This document shows positions 18,045 to 26,660 of a stretch of DNA of 61,817 nt, piece by piece. The position numbers were made by a program, and so were the translations under genes. The notes under the pieces were generated by a model. It did no database searches. It was given only the letters and a program-made list of their open reading frames with translations, and had not been told where the DNA came from. Source of the DNA: Bog-756 sp049517675 (GTDB taxonomy: Bacteria; Actinomycetota; Acidimicrobiia; Acidimicrobiales; RAAP-2); the NCBI GenBank assembly GCA_049517675.1, contig JBEKRV010000017.1:1-61817 (forward strand). Reading direction: 5' to 3'. Every line of letters starts with the position of its first letter. Within the stretch, counting starts at the first letter, position 1.

Positions 18045-18911
18045 CTACGCCGACGGCGCCGGTCCCTCCGCCGGGCCGGGTGCCGTCGGACCGGGTGCCG
18101 TCGGACGCCGCCCTCCGGAAAGCGCGCCCGCGACGGCCGAAACCAGGCCGTCCAGGGTGTGCTCCACGGCCTCGACCGACACGGCGAGCCCGGCGGCGCG
18201 CAGCGACGCGCTGGTGACCGGTCCGATCGAGACGATCACCGGCGGCAGTCCCGACGGGCCGAGGAGGTCCAGGGTGCGCTCCACGGTCGAGGACGAGGTG
18301 AAGGCCACCGCGTCCGCCGTCCTCGCCGCTGTCGCCGCGCCCGGGTCGACCTCGCCGGCCACGGTGCGGTAGGCGACCACCTCGTCGACACGCCAGCCCT
18401 TTGCGGCCAGGCCGGGTCCCACGACGTCCCTGGCCCGTTCGGCACGCGCGTAGAGCACGGCACCCCGCCCGCCGATGGGCCCGGGATCCGGCCCCGGGCG
18501 CCCGGCCGTCGGGATGGCCTCGACCAGTGCGTCCGAGATGGCGACCCCGGGCACCAGGTCGGGCCGGACACCCCGTTCGACGAGGGACCGGGCCGTCGAG
18601 GTCCCGACGGCCCCCCACCGGGTCGCCGCCGGCACGGCCCGCCCGCCGACCGCGTCCATCAGTCGGGTCACGGCGTTGGCGGAGGTCACCACCGCCCAGT
18701 CGTAGCGACCGTCGACCAGCCGGTCGGCCGCGGCGGCCAGCGCCGCGCCGCCGTCGGCCGGTCCCTCGATGGCGATCACCGGGAGCTCGACGACCGACGC
18801 ACCGAGGTCGGACAGGCGCCGCACCAGACCGGAGGCCTGCCCCCGTGCGCGGGTGACCACGACCGTCGTGCCGGTGAGCGCGCCCGGTACGGGACCGCTC
18901 AGCGGACCCAC
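18045..18911 (-). CDS. hemD: Uroporphyrinogen-III synthase
   Basis: Cyclises hydroxymethylbilane with ring D inversion to uroporphyrinogen III. About 288 aa. Sequence is poorly conserved in this family, but VVVTRARGQASGLVRRLSDLGA at the N-terminus, DWAVVTSANAVTRLMDA, and AVAFTSSSTVERTLDLLG fit the bilobed fold. Position between cobA and hemB supports it. The start is uncertain: GTG at 18911 gives a 13-bp overlap with cobA and sits just after GGAGG; no ATG is available. In many actinobacteria cobA and hemD are fused; here they are separate. Confidence 0.88.
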   Translation of the reverse strand: MGPLSGPVPGALTGTTVVVTRARGQASGLVRRLSDLGASVVELPVIAIEGPADGGAALAAAADRLVDGRYDWAVVTSANAVTRLMDAVGGRAVPAATRWGAVGTSTARSLVERGVRPDLVPGVAISDALVEAIPTAGRPGPDPGPIGGRGAVLYARAERARDVVGPGLAAKGWRVDEVVAYRTVAGEVDPGAATAARTADAVAFTSSSTVERTLDLLGPSGLPPVIVSIGPVTSASLRAAGLAVSVEAVEHTLDGLVSAVAGALSGGRRPTAPGPTAPGPAEGPAPSA

Positions 18912-19636
18912 CCCTCCGGGTCGTCCCCCGCACCGGTGACGTCCAGGCCCGCGGCGGCGCCGATGACGATGGTCGACGGCGCCGGGAGGTCGACGGCGGC
19001 CAGCCCGGCCAGCGTCGTGCGTGCCACCTCCTGGCGATCGGTCGTACCCCAGTGGATGACCGCGACCGGCGTGGCACCGTCGCGACCGGACGCCATGAGC
19101 CGTTCGGCGATGGTCGCGCGGGCGGCCATCCCCATGAGGACGACGAGCGTGCCGTCGAGCCGGCCCAGGAGGTCCCAGTCGACCCCGTGCGGCGGCGGCT
19201 CCCCCTCGTGCCCGGTCACCACGGTCACCGATGCGGAGACGGTGCGATAGGTGACCGGGATGCCGGCGGCGGCCGGCGCGGCAAAGGCGGACGTGACCCC
19301 CGGGACCACCTCGACGTCGACGCCGGCCCGCCGGAGCGCCTCCGCCTCCTCGCCGCCCCGCCCGAACACGAACGGGTCCCCCCCCTTGAGGCGCACCACC
19401 CGGAGTCCGGAACGGCCCCGGTCCACCAGCAGCTCGTTGATGTCGGCCTGCATGCCCGACTGACCGGGGCCCTTGCCCACGTCGACCAGCTCGGCACCGT
19501 CGGGCACCAGGTCGAGGAGCTCTCGCGCCACGAGGCGGTCGTAGACCACGACCTCCGCCGAGCGCAGCAGTTCGGCGCCCCGAAGGGTGAGGAGCCCGGG
19601 GTCGCCGGGGCCGGCACCGACCAGGGCGACGGTCAC
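18899..19636 (-). CDS. cobA: Uroporphyrinogen-III C-methyltransferase
   Basis: SAM-dependent methyltransferase making precorrin-2, the branch to sirohaem and cobalamin; 245 aa. Motifs: VALVGAGPGDPGLLTLRGAE (SAM site), YDRLVARELLDL, RLKGGDPFVFGRGGEEAEAL, and PVTYRTVSASVTVVTGHEG. The GTG at 19636 overlaps the hemC stop in GTGA. No CysG-type dehydrogenase/chelatase domain is fused to it. Confidence 0.95.
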   Translation of the reverse strand: MTVALVGAGPGDPGLLTLRGAELLRSAEVVVYDRLVARELLDLVPDGAELVDVGKGPGQSGMQADINELLVDRGRSGLRVVRLKGGDPFVFGRGGEEAEALRRAGVDVEVVPGVTSAFAAPAAAGIPVTYRTVSASVTVVTGHEGEPPPHGVDWDLLGRLDGTLVVLMGMAARATIAERLMASGRDGATPVAVIHWGTTDRQEVARTTLAGLAAVDLPAPSTIVIGAAAGLDVTGAGDDPEGWVR

Positions 19637-20583
19637 GAGTCCGGGTCCCACGGTCCGAGATCCGCACCGCCGGCATCGTCGAGGAGGTAGCGGGCGACCG
19701 CCCGACCGAGGGACGGCCCGTCGGCGCCCGTCGCCTCGTGCCGGAGGACGACGTGGCCGTCGGCGCCGGCCAGCATGCCGGTCAGCCGCAGGAGCGGGCC
19801 CCCGGGCCCGGCGGCGTCGCGGACGGCGTGCGCCCCGACCGGCAGCGTGCACCCCCCGCCTAGCTCGGCCAGGAACGCGCGCTCGGCCTCGACGAGGGTG
19901 CGGACCGCGCGGTCGTCGATGGCCGCCAGCGCCCGGCACGTGGGCCGGTCGTCCTCCCGGCACTCGACGGCCAGTGCGCCCTGGGCGACCTGGGGCAGCA
20001 TGGTCCCCGGCTCGAGCGTCTCGACGTCGACGCCCGCCGGTGGATCCCAGCCGAGGCGATCGAGCGCCGCCCGGGCGGCCACCACCGCGGTGATCCCGTC
20101 GGTACCCACCCGGGACAGGCGGGTCGCCAGGTTGCCACGAAGATCGGCGAAGGTGAGGTCGGACCGGAGGTGCGCCAGCTGGACCCGCCGACGAGCCGAA
20201 CCGGTGGCCACCAGCGCCCCCGTGGTCAGGTCGTCCAGCCGCGCGCCGACCAGCACGTCACGTGGATCCCCCCGCTCCGGAAAGGCGGCGATCACGAGTC
20301 CTTCGACCCCGGCCGCGTCGGAGGCGGGCAGGTCCTTGGCCGAGTGCACGGCGGCGTCCGCATCCCCCCGGGCCACCGCGGCCTGGACCTCCTTGACGAA
20401 GACACCCTGGCCCCCGAGCTGGGCCAGCGGGACGTCGGTGCGCCGGTCCCCCTCGGTGTCGACGACCACCGGTTGGGCCGCCACCCCGGTGGCGGCCAGC
20501 AGCGAGACCACCCGGTGGGCCTGCCAGAGGGCCAGGGGCGAGCCGCGCGTGGCGAGCCGGAGTACCGGGGATGCCGCCGTCAT
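19633..20583 (-). CDS. hemC: Hydroxymethylbilane synthase (porphobilinogen deaminase)
   Basis: Polymerises four porphobilinogens to hydroxymethylbilane using a covalent dipyrromethane cofactor. 316 aa. Motifs: LRLATRGSPLALWQA at the N-terminus, VHSAKDLP, and the cofactor cysteine in LGGGCTLPVGAHA (about residue 250). The ATG at 20583 lies 20 bp after the hemA stop. Longer upstream in-frame sequence overlaps hemA. Confidence 0.96.
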   Translation of the reverse strand: MTAASPVLRLATRGSPLALWQAHRVVSLLAATGVAAQPVVVDTEGDRRTDVPLAQLGGQGVFVKEVQAAVARGDADAAVHSAKDLPASDAAGVEGLVIAAFPERGDPRDVLVGARLDDLTTGALVATGSARRRVQLAHLRSDLTFADLRGNLATRLSRVGTDGITAVVAARAALDRLGWDPPAGVDVETLEPGTMLPQVAQGALAVECREDDRPTCRALAAIDDRAVRTLVEAERAFLAELGGGCTLPVGAHAVRDAAGPGGPLLRLTGMLAGADGHVVLRHEATGADGPSLGRAVARYLLDDAGGADLGPWDPDS

Positions 20584-20603
20584 GCCGCCCGTCCGGTCAC
20601 GGA

Positions 20604-21887
20604 CTAGAGGTCGAACAGGGCACGCAGCGCCTCGACGAGGCGCTCCCCCCGTGGGGTGCCGGCGGCCTCTTTCAGCGTGACCGTCGGCTGATGGAGGAGC
20701 TTGGCCACGAGCGACCGGGTGACGGCGTCGACCTGCTCCCACTGCTGCTCGTCGAGGTCCGACCGCTTGGCACGCAGCCGCTCCAGCTCGGCCACCCGGG
20801 CGTCCTCGACCCGCGACCGCAGCGCCGAGACGATCGGGGCGGCGTCACGCGCCCTCGATGCGGCACGGTAGCGCTCGACCTCGTCGCCGACGATCCCGGT
20901 GGCCGCCGCCACCTCCTCCTGGCGCCCACCGATCGCGTCGGCCACGGCCGCCCGCAGGTCCTCCATGTCGAGCAGGACCAGCCCGTCCACGGTCGACGCC
21001 GCGGGCTCGACGTTGCGCGGCACGCCGAGGTCGACCACCACCAGGTGGTCCCGGTCGCCCCTGCCCGACGACGCTTCGACGAGCATCGCCCGGTCGACGA
21101 TCGGGTGCGAGGTGCCGACCGTCGTGAAGACGACGTCGGCCCCGCCCAGCAGGTCTCCCAGGTCGTCGAGCCCCGCCGTTGCCGCCGAGCCAGCGACGTC
21201 CGCGGGAAGGGCGTCGACCAACGCGGCGGCGCGCTCGGGCGAGCGGTTGGCCACGACCAGCCGCTCGACCTCCTGGCCCTCGAGGGCCTGGGCCACTCCT
21301 TCGCCCATCTCGCCGGCACCGACCACGAGCACCCGGGCGCCGGCCAGGCCGCCCGGGCGACGGTCGGCGGCGAGGGCGACCGCGGCGTGGGAGAGCGAGG
21401 TGATGCCACGGGCGATGGCCGTCTCGGAACGCACGCGCTTGCCGGCCTCCACCGCGTGCCGGAAGAGGGCGCCCAGCACGGGGCCCGACGCCCGTTCGCC
21501 CTGCGCCCGTTCCCAGGCTCTGCGCACCTGGCCGAGGACCTCCGACTCACCGAGGACCGCCGAATCGAGCCCGGCCGCCACTGAGAACAGGTGGTCGGTC
21601 ACGTCGTCGTCGAAGCGGATGGTGCAGAACTCGGCGAGCACGTCCACCGAGCTGCCGCTGACGTCGGAGAGGAACTCCTGGATCTCGGCGACCCCGTCGT
21701 GGAAGCGCTCGACCACCGCGTAGACCTCGGTCCGGAGGCAGGTCGACAGGAGCACCGCCTCGGACAGGTTGGGCTGGTCGCGCAGGCGTCCGAGGGCCTT
21801 CGCGGTATCCGCCTCGGTGATCGAGACGCGGTCGAGGAGCTCCAGCGGTGCCCGCTTCTGCTCGAGTCCGACGACGATCACCGACAC
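20604..21887 (-). CDS. hemA: Glutamyl-tRNA reductase
   Basis: First committed step of the C5 pathway: NADPH-dependent reduction of glutamyl-tRNA to glutamate-1-semialdehyde. 427 aa. The nucleophile is C50 in LLSTCLRTEVYAV, the Rossmann motif is VLVVGAGEMGEGVAQAL, and FRHAVEAGKRVRSETAI is characteristic. The GTG start at 21887 has neither a strong ribosome site nor a close -10 element. A 212-bp leader separates it from rex. In Streptomyces rex and hemACD form one Rex-controlled operon, matching the order here. Confidence 0.96.
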   Translation of the reverse strand: MSVIVVGLEQKRAPLELLDRVSITEADTAKALGRLRDQPNLSEAVLLSTCLRTEVYAVVERFHDGVAEIQEFLSDVSGSSVDVLAEFCTIRFDDDVTDHLFSVAAGLDSAVLGESEVLGQVRRAWERAQGERASGPVLGALFRHAVEAGKRVRSETAIARGITSLSHAAVALAADRRPGGLAGARVLVVGAGEMGEGVAQALEGQEVERLVVANRSPERAAALVDALPADVAGSAATAGLDDLGDLLGGADVVFTTVGTSHPIVDRAMLVEASSGRGDRDHLVVVDLGVPRNVEPAASTVDGLVLLDMEDLRAAVADAIGGRQEEVAAATGIVGDEVERYRAASRARDAAPIVSALRSRVEDARVAELERLRAKRSDLDEQQWEQVDAVTRSLVAKLLHQPTVTLKEAAGTPRGERLVEALRALFDL

Positions 21888-21924
21888 GGGGCGGGTGCCT
21901 TGCTTGGAGCGTGGCTCACTGGGT

Positions 21925-21956
21925 CGGTCACTTGGTCACAGCCTCGGTGTCACAGC
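21925..21956. repeat. Short direct repeats in the rex-hemA gap
   Basis: The octamer gtcacagc occurs twice (21935-21942 and 21949-21956), 14 bp apart, with a further gtcac at 21927-21931. Read on the coding strand these are GCTGTGAC repeats 40-70 bp upstream of hemA. They could bind a regulator in the leader; they are direct rather than inverted, so they do not form a Rex operator. Confidence 0.4.
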
Positions 21957-22099
21957 GTCGGTCGACTCGGTCGGTGGATCGTGTCGCAGCTCCCGTCCAC
22001 CCTACCGAGCAGCGGGAACGCGCCGGTCGGATCCATCACCGGCGGACCACCAGCATCGCGGCACCCGCCCCGGATCGCCAGTCGCCACACTCGGCCGGG

Positions 22100-22849
22100 T
22101 CAGGTCCGCCCGCCGGGAGTCCGGCCGATCGACCGGATCACCGGCATACGGGCATCGGCCTCGTTGTCGAGCTGGCGGGCCTGGTAGAAGCTCATGACCT
22201 GGAGTTCCATGCTCAGGTCCACGTACCGCAGGAGGATGTCGGGCGGCACCTCGAGCACCCGGGGGGCGAAATTGAGGAGCGAGCGCACCCCGGCGTCGAC
22301 CATCATGTCCGCCACCCGTTGGGCCACCGGCCCGGGGGTGGTGATGACGCCGATCGACAGCGGGGTCACCGCGGCGATGGCCGGCAGGTCGTCGGGATGA
22401 CGGACCTCCACGCCGTCGACCAGTTCGCCGATGATCGACGGGTCGGTGTCGATGAGCGCGACGACCGAGAAGTTCCGGGCGGCGAAGCCCTGGCTCCGGG
22501 CCAGCGCGCGCCCCAGGTTCCCGATGCCGGCGATCACCACCGACCACTCCCGGTCGAGGCCGAGCTGGCGGTCGATCTGCTCCACCAGGAACGCCACGTC
22601 GTACCCCGCTCCCCGGGTGCCGAACGAACCGAGCAGCGAGAGGTCCTTGCGGACCTTGGCCGCGTTCACCTGGGCGGCGGCACCGAGCAGCTCCGAGGAG
22701 GCGGTGGCCGTGCCCGAGCGGAGCAGTTCCTCCAGGATGCGCTGGTAGACGGGGAGACGGGCCACCGTGGCCTCGGGGATCCGCCGTCCCGGGACGCCCG
22801 GCACCAGCGGACGCGACTCGCTGTTCGGAGGCGTGGAATTGCTCGGCAC
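22100..22849 (-). CDS. rex: Redox-sensing transcriptional repressor Rex
   Basis: NADH-responsive repressor, 249 aa. The N-terminal winged helix (ARLPVYQRILEELLRSG through VRKDLSLLGSFGTRGAGYDV) is followed by a Rossmann domain with VVIAGIGNLGRALA (about residue 108) and the C-terminal helix FYQARQLDNE that closes over DNA in the family. In Streptomyces Rex controls respiratory genes and rex-hemACD; here nuo and hem genes are both in the window. The GTG start has TACGAT seven bases upstream, suggesting a leaderless mRNA. Confidence 0.96.
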   Translation of the reverse strand: MPSNSTPPNSESRPLVPGVPGRRIPEATVARLPVYQRILEELLRSGTATASSELLGAAAQVNAAKVRKDLSLLGSFGTRGAGYDVAFLVEQIDRQLGLDREWSVVIAGIGNLGRALARSQGFAARNFSVVALIDTDPSIIGELVDGVEVRHPDDLPAIAAVTPLSIGVITTPGPVAQRVADMMVDAGVRSLLNFAPRVLEVPPDILLRYVDLSMELQVMSFYQARQLDNEADARMPVIRSIGRTPGGRT

Positions 22850-22856
22850 GGCCAGG

Positions 22857-22862
22857 ATCGTA
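22857..22862 (-). promoter_or_regulatory. -10 element (TACGAT) of rex
   Basis: On the minus strand TACGAT is followed by seven bases and then the rex GTG, consistent with a transcript starting at the start codon. No Rex-type inverted TTGTG/CACAA site is visible around it. Confidence 0.5.
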
Positions 22863-22978
22863 GGGCGGACGGACGGTCGTTGTCCGCTCCGGCCACCCCG
22901 CCGCTCGGCCGGCGTGGCGGTGCCCGTGTGCCGGTGGGGTCGCCTCCGGGGCCGCCTCCGGCGGGACCACCGGCGGGA

Positions 22979-23770
22979 CTACCGGGCGAGCTGCCTCGAC
23001 CGCTCGACCGCTGCGGCCACGGCCTCGATGAACGCGGAGCGCACCGCCTTGAACTCCAGCGTCCGCACGGCGGCCGCCGTGGTGCCGCCGGGAGACGTGA
23101 CGGCCGCCCGCAGCTCGGCCGGGTCCTGCCCGGTCTCGTCGAGCATGCGCGACGCACCGAGGAGCGTGCCCACCACCAGATCGCGGCTCACGTCACGGGG
23201 GAGGCCGGCGGTGACCCCTGCCTCGATCATCGCTTCGGCGACCAGGAAGACGTAGGCGGGACCCGAGCCCGAGACACCGGTGACGGCGTCGAGCTGGCGC
23301 TCGGGCAGGCGGACGACCCTGCCCACCGCTGCGAGGATCCCCTCGGCCCAGTCGAGGTCGGCCGAGGTGGCGGCGACGCCACCCGACAGGCCGGCCACCC
23401 CCGCACCCACCAGCGACGGGGTGTTGGGCATGGCCCGGATCACCACCGCACCGGCGGGCATCACGGCCTCGAGGCGCGCCGAGGGGATCCCGGCGACGAT
23501 GGACAGGACCCGCCGTGCGCCGTTGGCGGCCAGGGTGAGCAGCACGGCCTCGGCCACGTCCGGCTTGACGGCGAGCACGACGTCCTCGGCCTCCACCGGC
23601 CCGCCCACAACGGTCAGGCCCGGGTGGGCCTCGGCCAGGCGCGCCCGCTGGGCCGGGTCGGTCTCGCTGACGGCGAGGTCACCGACGGTGGCCCAGCCGC
23701 CGGTCAGGAGGCCGGCGAGCAGCGCCGACCCCATCTTTCCGCCGCCGACGAGCAGGAGCCTGGGTGCCAT
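22979..23770 (-). CDS. proC: Pyrroline-5-carboxylate reductase
   Basis: Last step of proline synthesis, NAD(P)H reduction of pyrroline-5-carboxylate. 263 aa, normal length. The N-terminal Rossmann motif LLLVGGGKMGSALLAGLL is followed by VLAVKPD, VIRAMPNTPSLVGAG and the family signature in the dimer region (VTSPGGTTAAAVRTLE). The ATG start at 23770 has TAGCGT six bases upstream. It stands alone, 128 bp from rex, with a GC-rich gap. Confidence 0.95.
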   Translation of the reverse strand: MAPRLLLVGGGKMGSALLAGLLTGGWATVGDLAVSETDPAQRARLAEAHPGLTVVGGPVEAEDVVLAVKPDVAEAVLLTLAANGARRVLSIVAGIPSARLEAVMPAGAVVIRAMPNTPSLVGAGVAGLSGGVAATSADLDWAEGILAAVGRVVRLPERQLDAVTGVSGSGPAYVFLVAEAMIEAGVTAGLPRDVSRDLVVGTLLGASRMLDETGQDPAELRAAVTSPGGTTAAAVRTLEFKAVRSAFIEAVAAAVERSRQLAR

Positions 23771-23776
23771 GCCGGA

Positions 23777-23782
23777 ACGCTA
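23777..23782 (-). promoter_or_regulatory. -10 element (TAGCGT) of proC
   Basis: TAGCGT, then six bases, then the proC ATG: the arrangement expected of leaderless actinobacterial transcripts. Confidence 0.5.
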
Positions 23783-23843
23783 CCAGCGGGTCCTGCGGAG
23801 GCCCGGAACGGACAGCCCGGAACGGACGGCCGCACCGGTGCGG

Positions 23844-24350
23844 TCAGCGCTGCGACCGCGGCCTTCGGCGGTAGCGCCCCTCGTAGCCGATGGACATCGC
23901 CGTCGGGAAGCACTCGTCCGTGTAGGCCAGCGACGACCCGACGATCCGGTCGAGCTCGTCGTCGTCCACCCGCGACACCGGCACCCGGCCGACGAGGTAG
24001 ACCGCGTCCTCGACACCGAGCGCGAACGACAGGCCGATGAGGTCCGCGTTGCGCTTCAGCAGGTACTCCCAGGTGGCCTCGACGTTGGTCTCCGGCGCGG
24101 GCATGAACTGCGCCTCGTGCCGGAGCGTGCGCTGCCGCAGGGTCAGCCACACCGTGACGAACTCCTTCTCCTCGCCCAGGAGCCGTAGGTACCAGCGGGG
24201 CGCACCGGTGACGGGGTCGCCTCCCACCTGGCGGTCGACGGCCACCAGGGACCCGCCCGAGGCCAGCTCCCGGGCGGCCCAGTCGTCGATCCGGGCGCAC
24301 ACCGCGTCGCGTTCGGTCGGATCCAGCACGCCCGCCCACTCGTCGGTCAC
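23844..24350 (-). CDS. YbjN-like domain protein
   Basis: 168 aa, cytoplasmic, no signal or membrane segment. The pattern RWYLRLLGEEKEFVTVWLTLRQRTLRHEAQFMPAPE followed by LLKRNADLIGLSFALG and VYLVGRVPVSRVDDDELDRIVGSSLAYTDE fits the YbjN/type III chaperone-like fold. Such genes commonly sit beside mshA in actinobacteria; no biochemical role is established. The GTG at 24350 overlaps the mshA stop (GTGA), so it is co-translated with mshA. Confidence 0.8.
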   Translation of the reverse strand: MTDEWAGVLDPTERDAVCARIDDWAARELASGGSLVAVDRQVGGDPVTGAPRWYLRLLGEEKEFVTVWLTLRQRTLRHEAQFMPAPETNVEATWEYLLKRNADLIGLSFALGVEDAVYLVGRVPVSRVDDDELDRIVGSSLAYTDECFPTAMSIGYEGRYRRRPRSQR

Positions 24351-25606
24351 GAGCAGTCGACCAGCCGGCCCGCCGTCAGGTCGGCGTAGATGTCCACCAA
24401 CAGGTGTGCGGCATGCGCCCACGTGTACCGCCGGGCCCGGAGCACCGATCCGGTGCTCAGGCGCTCGGCCAGCAGGGGCTCGGCCAGGATCTGACGCACC
24501 CAGGCGGCATAGGCCTCGGGGTCCGGCTCCTCGACCAGGAATCCGGTGCGCCCGTGGTCCACCAGGCTCCGCAGGCCGCCGACGTCGGAGGCCACCACCG
24601 GCGTCCCGCACGCCGCGGCCTCGAGGGCGACCAGTCCGAACGACTCCGAACGGCTCGGGACGAGGCAGACGTCTGCCGCCCGGTAGTACGTGGACAGGAG
24701 CTCGTGCGGCCGCGGGGGCACGAACACCACCCGTTCCTCGAGCCCGAGCCCGGCGACCAGCGATTCGATGTGGGCCACCTCGTCGCCCCCGTGTGGACCG
24801 CTCGGGCCGCCGACCACGACCAGGTGGGCGTCGGGGTCGTCCCGCAGCACCGAGGACAGGGTGGCCACGGCCACGGCGGCCCCCTTCAACGGTTGGATCC
24901 GACCCACGAACAACAGGAGTGCGCCCCGGTCCGGGAGGTCCAGCGCCCGTCGGGCCTGGGCCCGGTCGCCGGGACCGAAGAACGCATGGTCGACCCCGGG
25001 GGCCACGATCCGGATCCGCGACGGGTCGGCACCGTAGAGGTCCGAGATCTGGGCGGCCTCCACCGAGCACGAGGCGAGGACGGTGTCGGAGCAGCGGATG
25101 ATGGCCGACTCCGCCTCGGAACGGATGTGTCGGGAGTGGGCCTCGACCTCCTCGGGACTGGCCTCGGCCTTGACCCGGTCGAGGGTGTGGAACGTCGAGA
25201 CCAGGGGCAGGTCGAGCTGGTGCTTGATGGCGTGGCCGGCGATGCCGCTCAGCCAGTAGTTGGCGTGGACGGCATCGAACGGGAGGTCGTCGTCACCGTA
25301 GGAGCCGGCGATCGTCATCGACTTGAGGACCCCGTCCGCGAACTCGTCGACCACGTCGACCAGCGCCTCCTTGGGGAGGGCCACCGGAGGCCCCGCGGCG
25401 ATGTGGTGCAGCCTGAACCCGGGCTCGATGTCCATCGTCGGGGCCAGGTCGTCCGACCAGGCCCGGGTGTACACGTCGCACACGACGCCGGCCCGCGCCA
25501 GCGCCGAGGAGAGCTCGCGCACGTAGACGTTCATGCCCCCGCCGTCGCCCGTACCGGGCTGGGCCAGCGGCGAGGTGTGGAGGGATAGGACGGCGAGACG
25601 CCTCAT
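24347..25606 (-). CDS. mshA: D-inositol-3-phosphate glycosyltransferase (mycothiol synthesis)
   Basis: GT-B glycosyltransferase of family 4, transferring GlcNAc to inositol-3-phosphate, the first step of mycothiol synthesis. 419 aa. N-terminal GDGGGMNVYVRELSSAL and FDAVHANYWLSG are MshA-like; the sugar-nucleotide site is FVGRIQPLKG, and the EX7E motif is SESFGLVALEAAACGTPVVAS (about 310-330). A general family 4 enzyme is the alternative, but length and the YbjN-like neighbour favour MshA. TAGGAT lies nine bases upstream of the ATG. Confidence 0.88.
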   Translation of the reverse strand: MRRLAVLSLHTSPLAQPGTGDGGGMNVYVRELSSALARAGVVCDVYTRAWSDDLAPTMDIEPGFRLHHIAAGPPVALPKEALVDVVDEFADGVLKSMTIAGSYGDDDLPFDAVHANYWLSGIAGHAIKHQLDLPLVSTFHTLDRVKAEASPEEVEAHSRHIRSEAESAIIRCSDTVLASCSVEAAQISDLYGADPSRIRIVAPGVDHAFFGPGDRAQARRALDLPDRGALLLFVGRIQPLKGAAVAVATLSSVLRDDPDAHLVVVGGPSGPHGGDEVAHIESLVAGLGLEERVVFVPPRPHELLSTYYRAADVCLVPSRSESFGLVALEAAACGTPVVASDVGGLRSLVDHGRTGFLVEEPDPEAYAAWVRQILAEPLLAERLSTGSVLRARRYTWAHAAHLLVDIYADLTAGRLVDCS

Positions 25607-25615
25607 GCCGCGAGG

Positions 25616-25621
25616 ATCCTA
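25616..25621 (-). promoter_or_regulatory. -10 element (TAGGAT) of mshA
   Basis: TAGGAT lies nine bases before the mshA ATG, predicting a leader of about two bases. Confidence 0.45.
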
Positions 25622-25635
25622 CCGGCGGGGGCGCG

Positions 25636-26121
25636 TCATCCCGCAGCGGCGGTCGAACCGGCGATGTCGGTCGGCTCCCCGCCTCCGCCGTCCTCGGCGG
25701 GCGGGGCGGCTGCGAAGTCCGGTCCGGTCCCTGTCAGGTCCTCGTTCTCGTGCCGGAACGAGAGGTAGATCCGCATCAGGGCCTGGCGCTGCTCCTCGGT
25801 GAGGTGCTGGTCGGCGAAGATGTGACGGGACAGGTCGGTGTCGCCGGTCGGCCGCTCGAGGATGCCCGCCTGGACGTAGAGCGTCTCGGCCGAGATGCGC
25901 AGGGCCTTGGCGATCTGCTGGAGGATCTCGGCGGACGGGCGGCGCAGGCCCCGTTCGATCTGGCTCAGGTACGGGTTCGAGATCCCGGCCAGCTCGGACA
26001 GGCGTCGGAGCGAGAGCCTGGCCGAACTGCGCTGTTCCCTGATGAACGACCCGAGCTCGTTGAATCGTTCGGGTAGTTCCTTGACGAACCGGTCGCCCTC
26101 GTGGCCGACCGAGTCCTTCAT
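25636..26121 (-). CDS. XRE-family helix-turn-helix regulator
   Basis: 161 aa. The HTH spans about residues 24-80 (LGSFIREQRSSARLSLRRLSELAGISNPYLSQIERGLRRPSAEILQQIAKALRI), followed by SAETLYVQAGIL and an acidic Gly/Pro-rich tail. Similar regulators are common in actinobacteria; the target is unknown. The ATG overlaps the stop of the RsiG-like gene (ATGA), so it is the third gene of the sodX operon. Its C-terminus lies 29 bp from the mshA start. Confidence 0.88.
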   Translation of the reverse strand: MKDSVGHEGDRFVKELPERFNELGSFIREQRSSARLSLRRLSELAGISNPYLSQIERGLRRPSAEILQQIAKALRISAETLYVQAGILERPTGDTDLSRHIFADQHLTEEQRQALMRIYLSFRHENEDLTGTGPDFAAAPPAEDGGGGEPTDIAGSTAAAG

Positions 26122-26660
26122 GACAGGAGGCCGTCCACCGAGGCCCGTCCCGTCTTGTGACGCTCGACCAGCTCGGCCTGGAGGGTGTCGATGCGCTCGT
26201 GGAGGCCGTGCCGCTCGGCCGACACCCTGGTCTCCAGCTCGCTCAGCCGGCCGGCGAGGGAGCGGAGCGCCTCGTCGTCGAGGTCCCCGAGGCGGCCGAT
26301 CTCGTCGATGCCGAGGACCGTGTCGAGCTCCGTGGTCAGCTCGGCCATGTCCTCGGTGTCCGGGGTGTGGAGAACGGGGTTGTGCCCGGGACCCGAGGGA
26401 CGCCCCGGGCCGGCCAGGATCCCGGCCAGGTTGTCGACCACGCTGGACAGGTCGGGGGCCTCCGAGCCCTCCGGGCGCCCGAGGTAGGCGTGGACGATGT
26501 CGATCCGGCCCTGGATCAGCCGGCGGAGGTACGAGAGGGACGCCTCCGCTTCCTGGCACTCGGCACGCATGCGGCGGATGTCGTCCACCGCCAGATCACC
26601 GACGTCGTCGAGGTAGGTCGGGGCGAGGAGGCGGCTGAGGTCGTCCGGGGTGCTCGGCAT
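26118..26660 (-). CDS. RsiG/AmfC-like coiled-coil anti-sigma factor, predicted c-di-GMP binding
   Basis: 180 aa, no membrane segment. In Streptomyces RsiG sequesters the sigma factor WhiG when bound to c-di-GMP through the motif E-x3-S-x2-R-x3-Q-x3-D on each helix of an antiparallel coiled coil. Here the first helix matches exactly (E39, S43, R46, Q50, D54). The second helix matches at every position except Gln to His (E143, S147, R150, H154, D158). A Pro/Gly-rich linker (about 60-105) separates the helices. AmfC, aerial mycelium formation protein, is the older name for this family. The ATG at 26660 overlaps the sodX stop (TGATG). Confidence 0.82.
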   Translation of the reverse strand: MPSTPDDLSRLLAPTYLDDVGDLAVDDIRRMRAECQEAEASLSYLRRLIQGRIDIVHAYLGRPEGSEAPDLSSVVDNLAGILAGPGRPSGPGHNPVLHTPDTEDMAELTTELDTVLGIDEIGRLGDLDDEALRSLAGRLSELETRVSAERHGLHERIDTLQAELVERHKTGRASVDGLLS

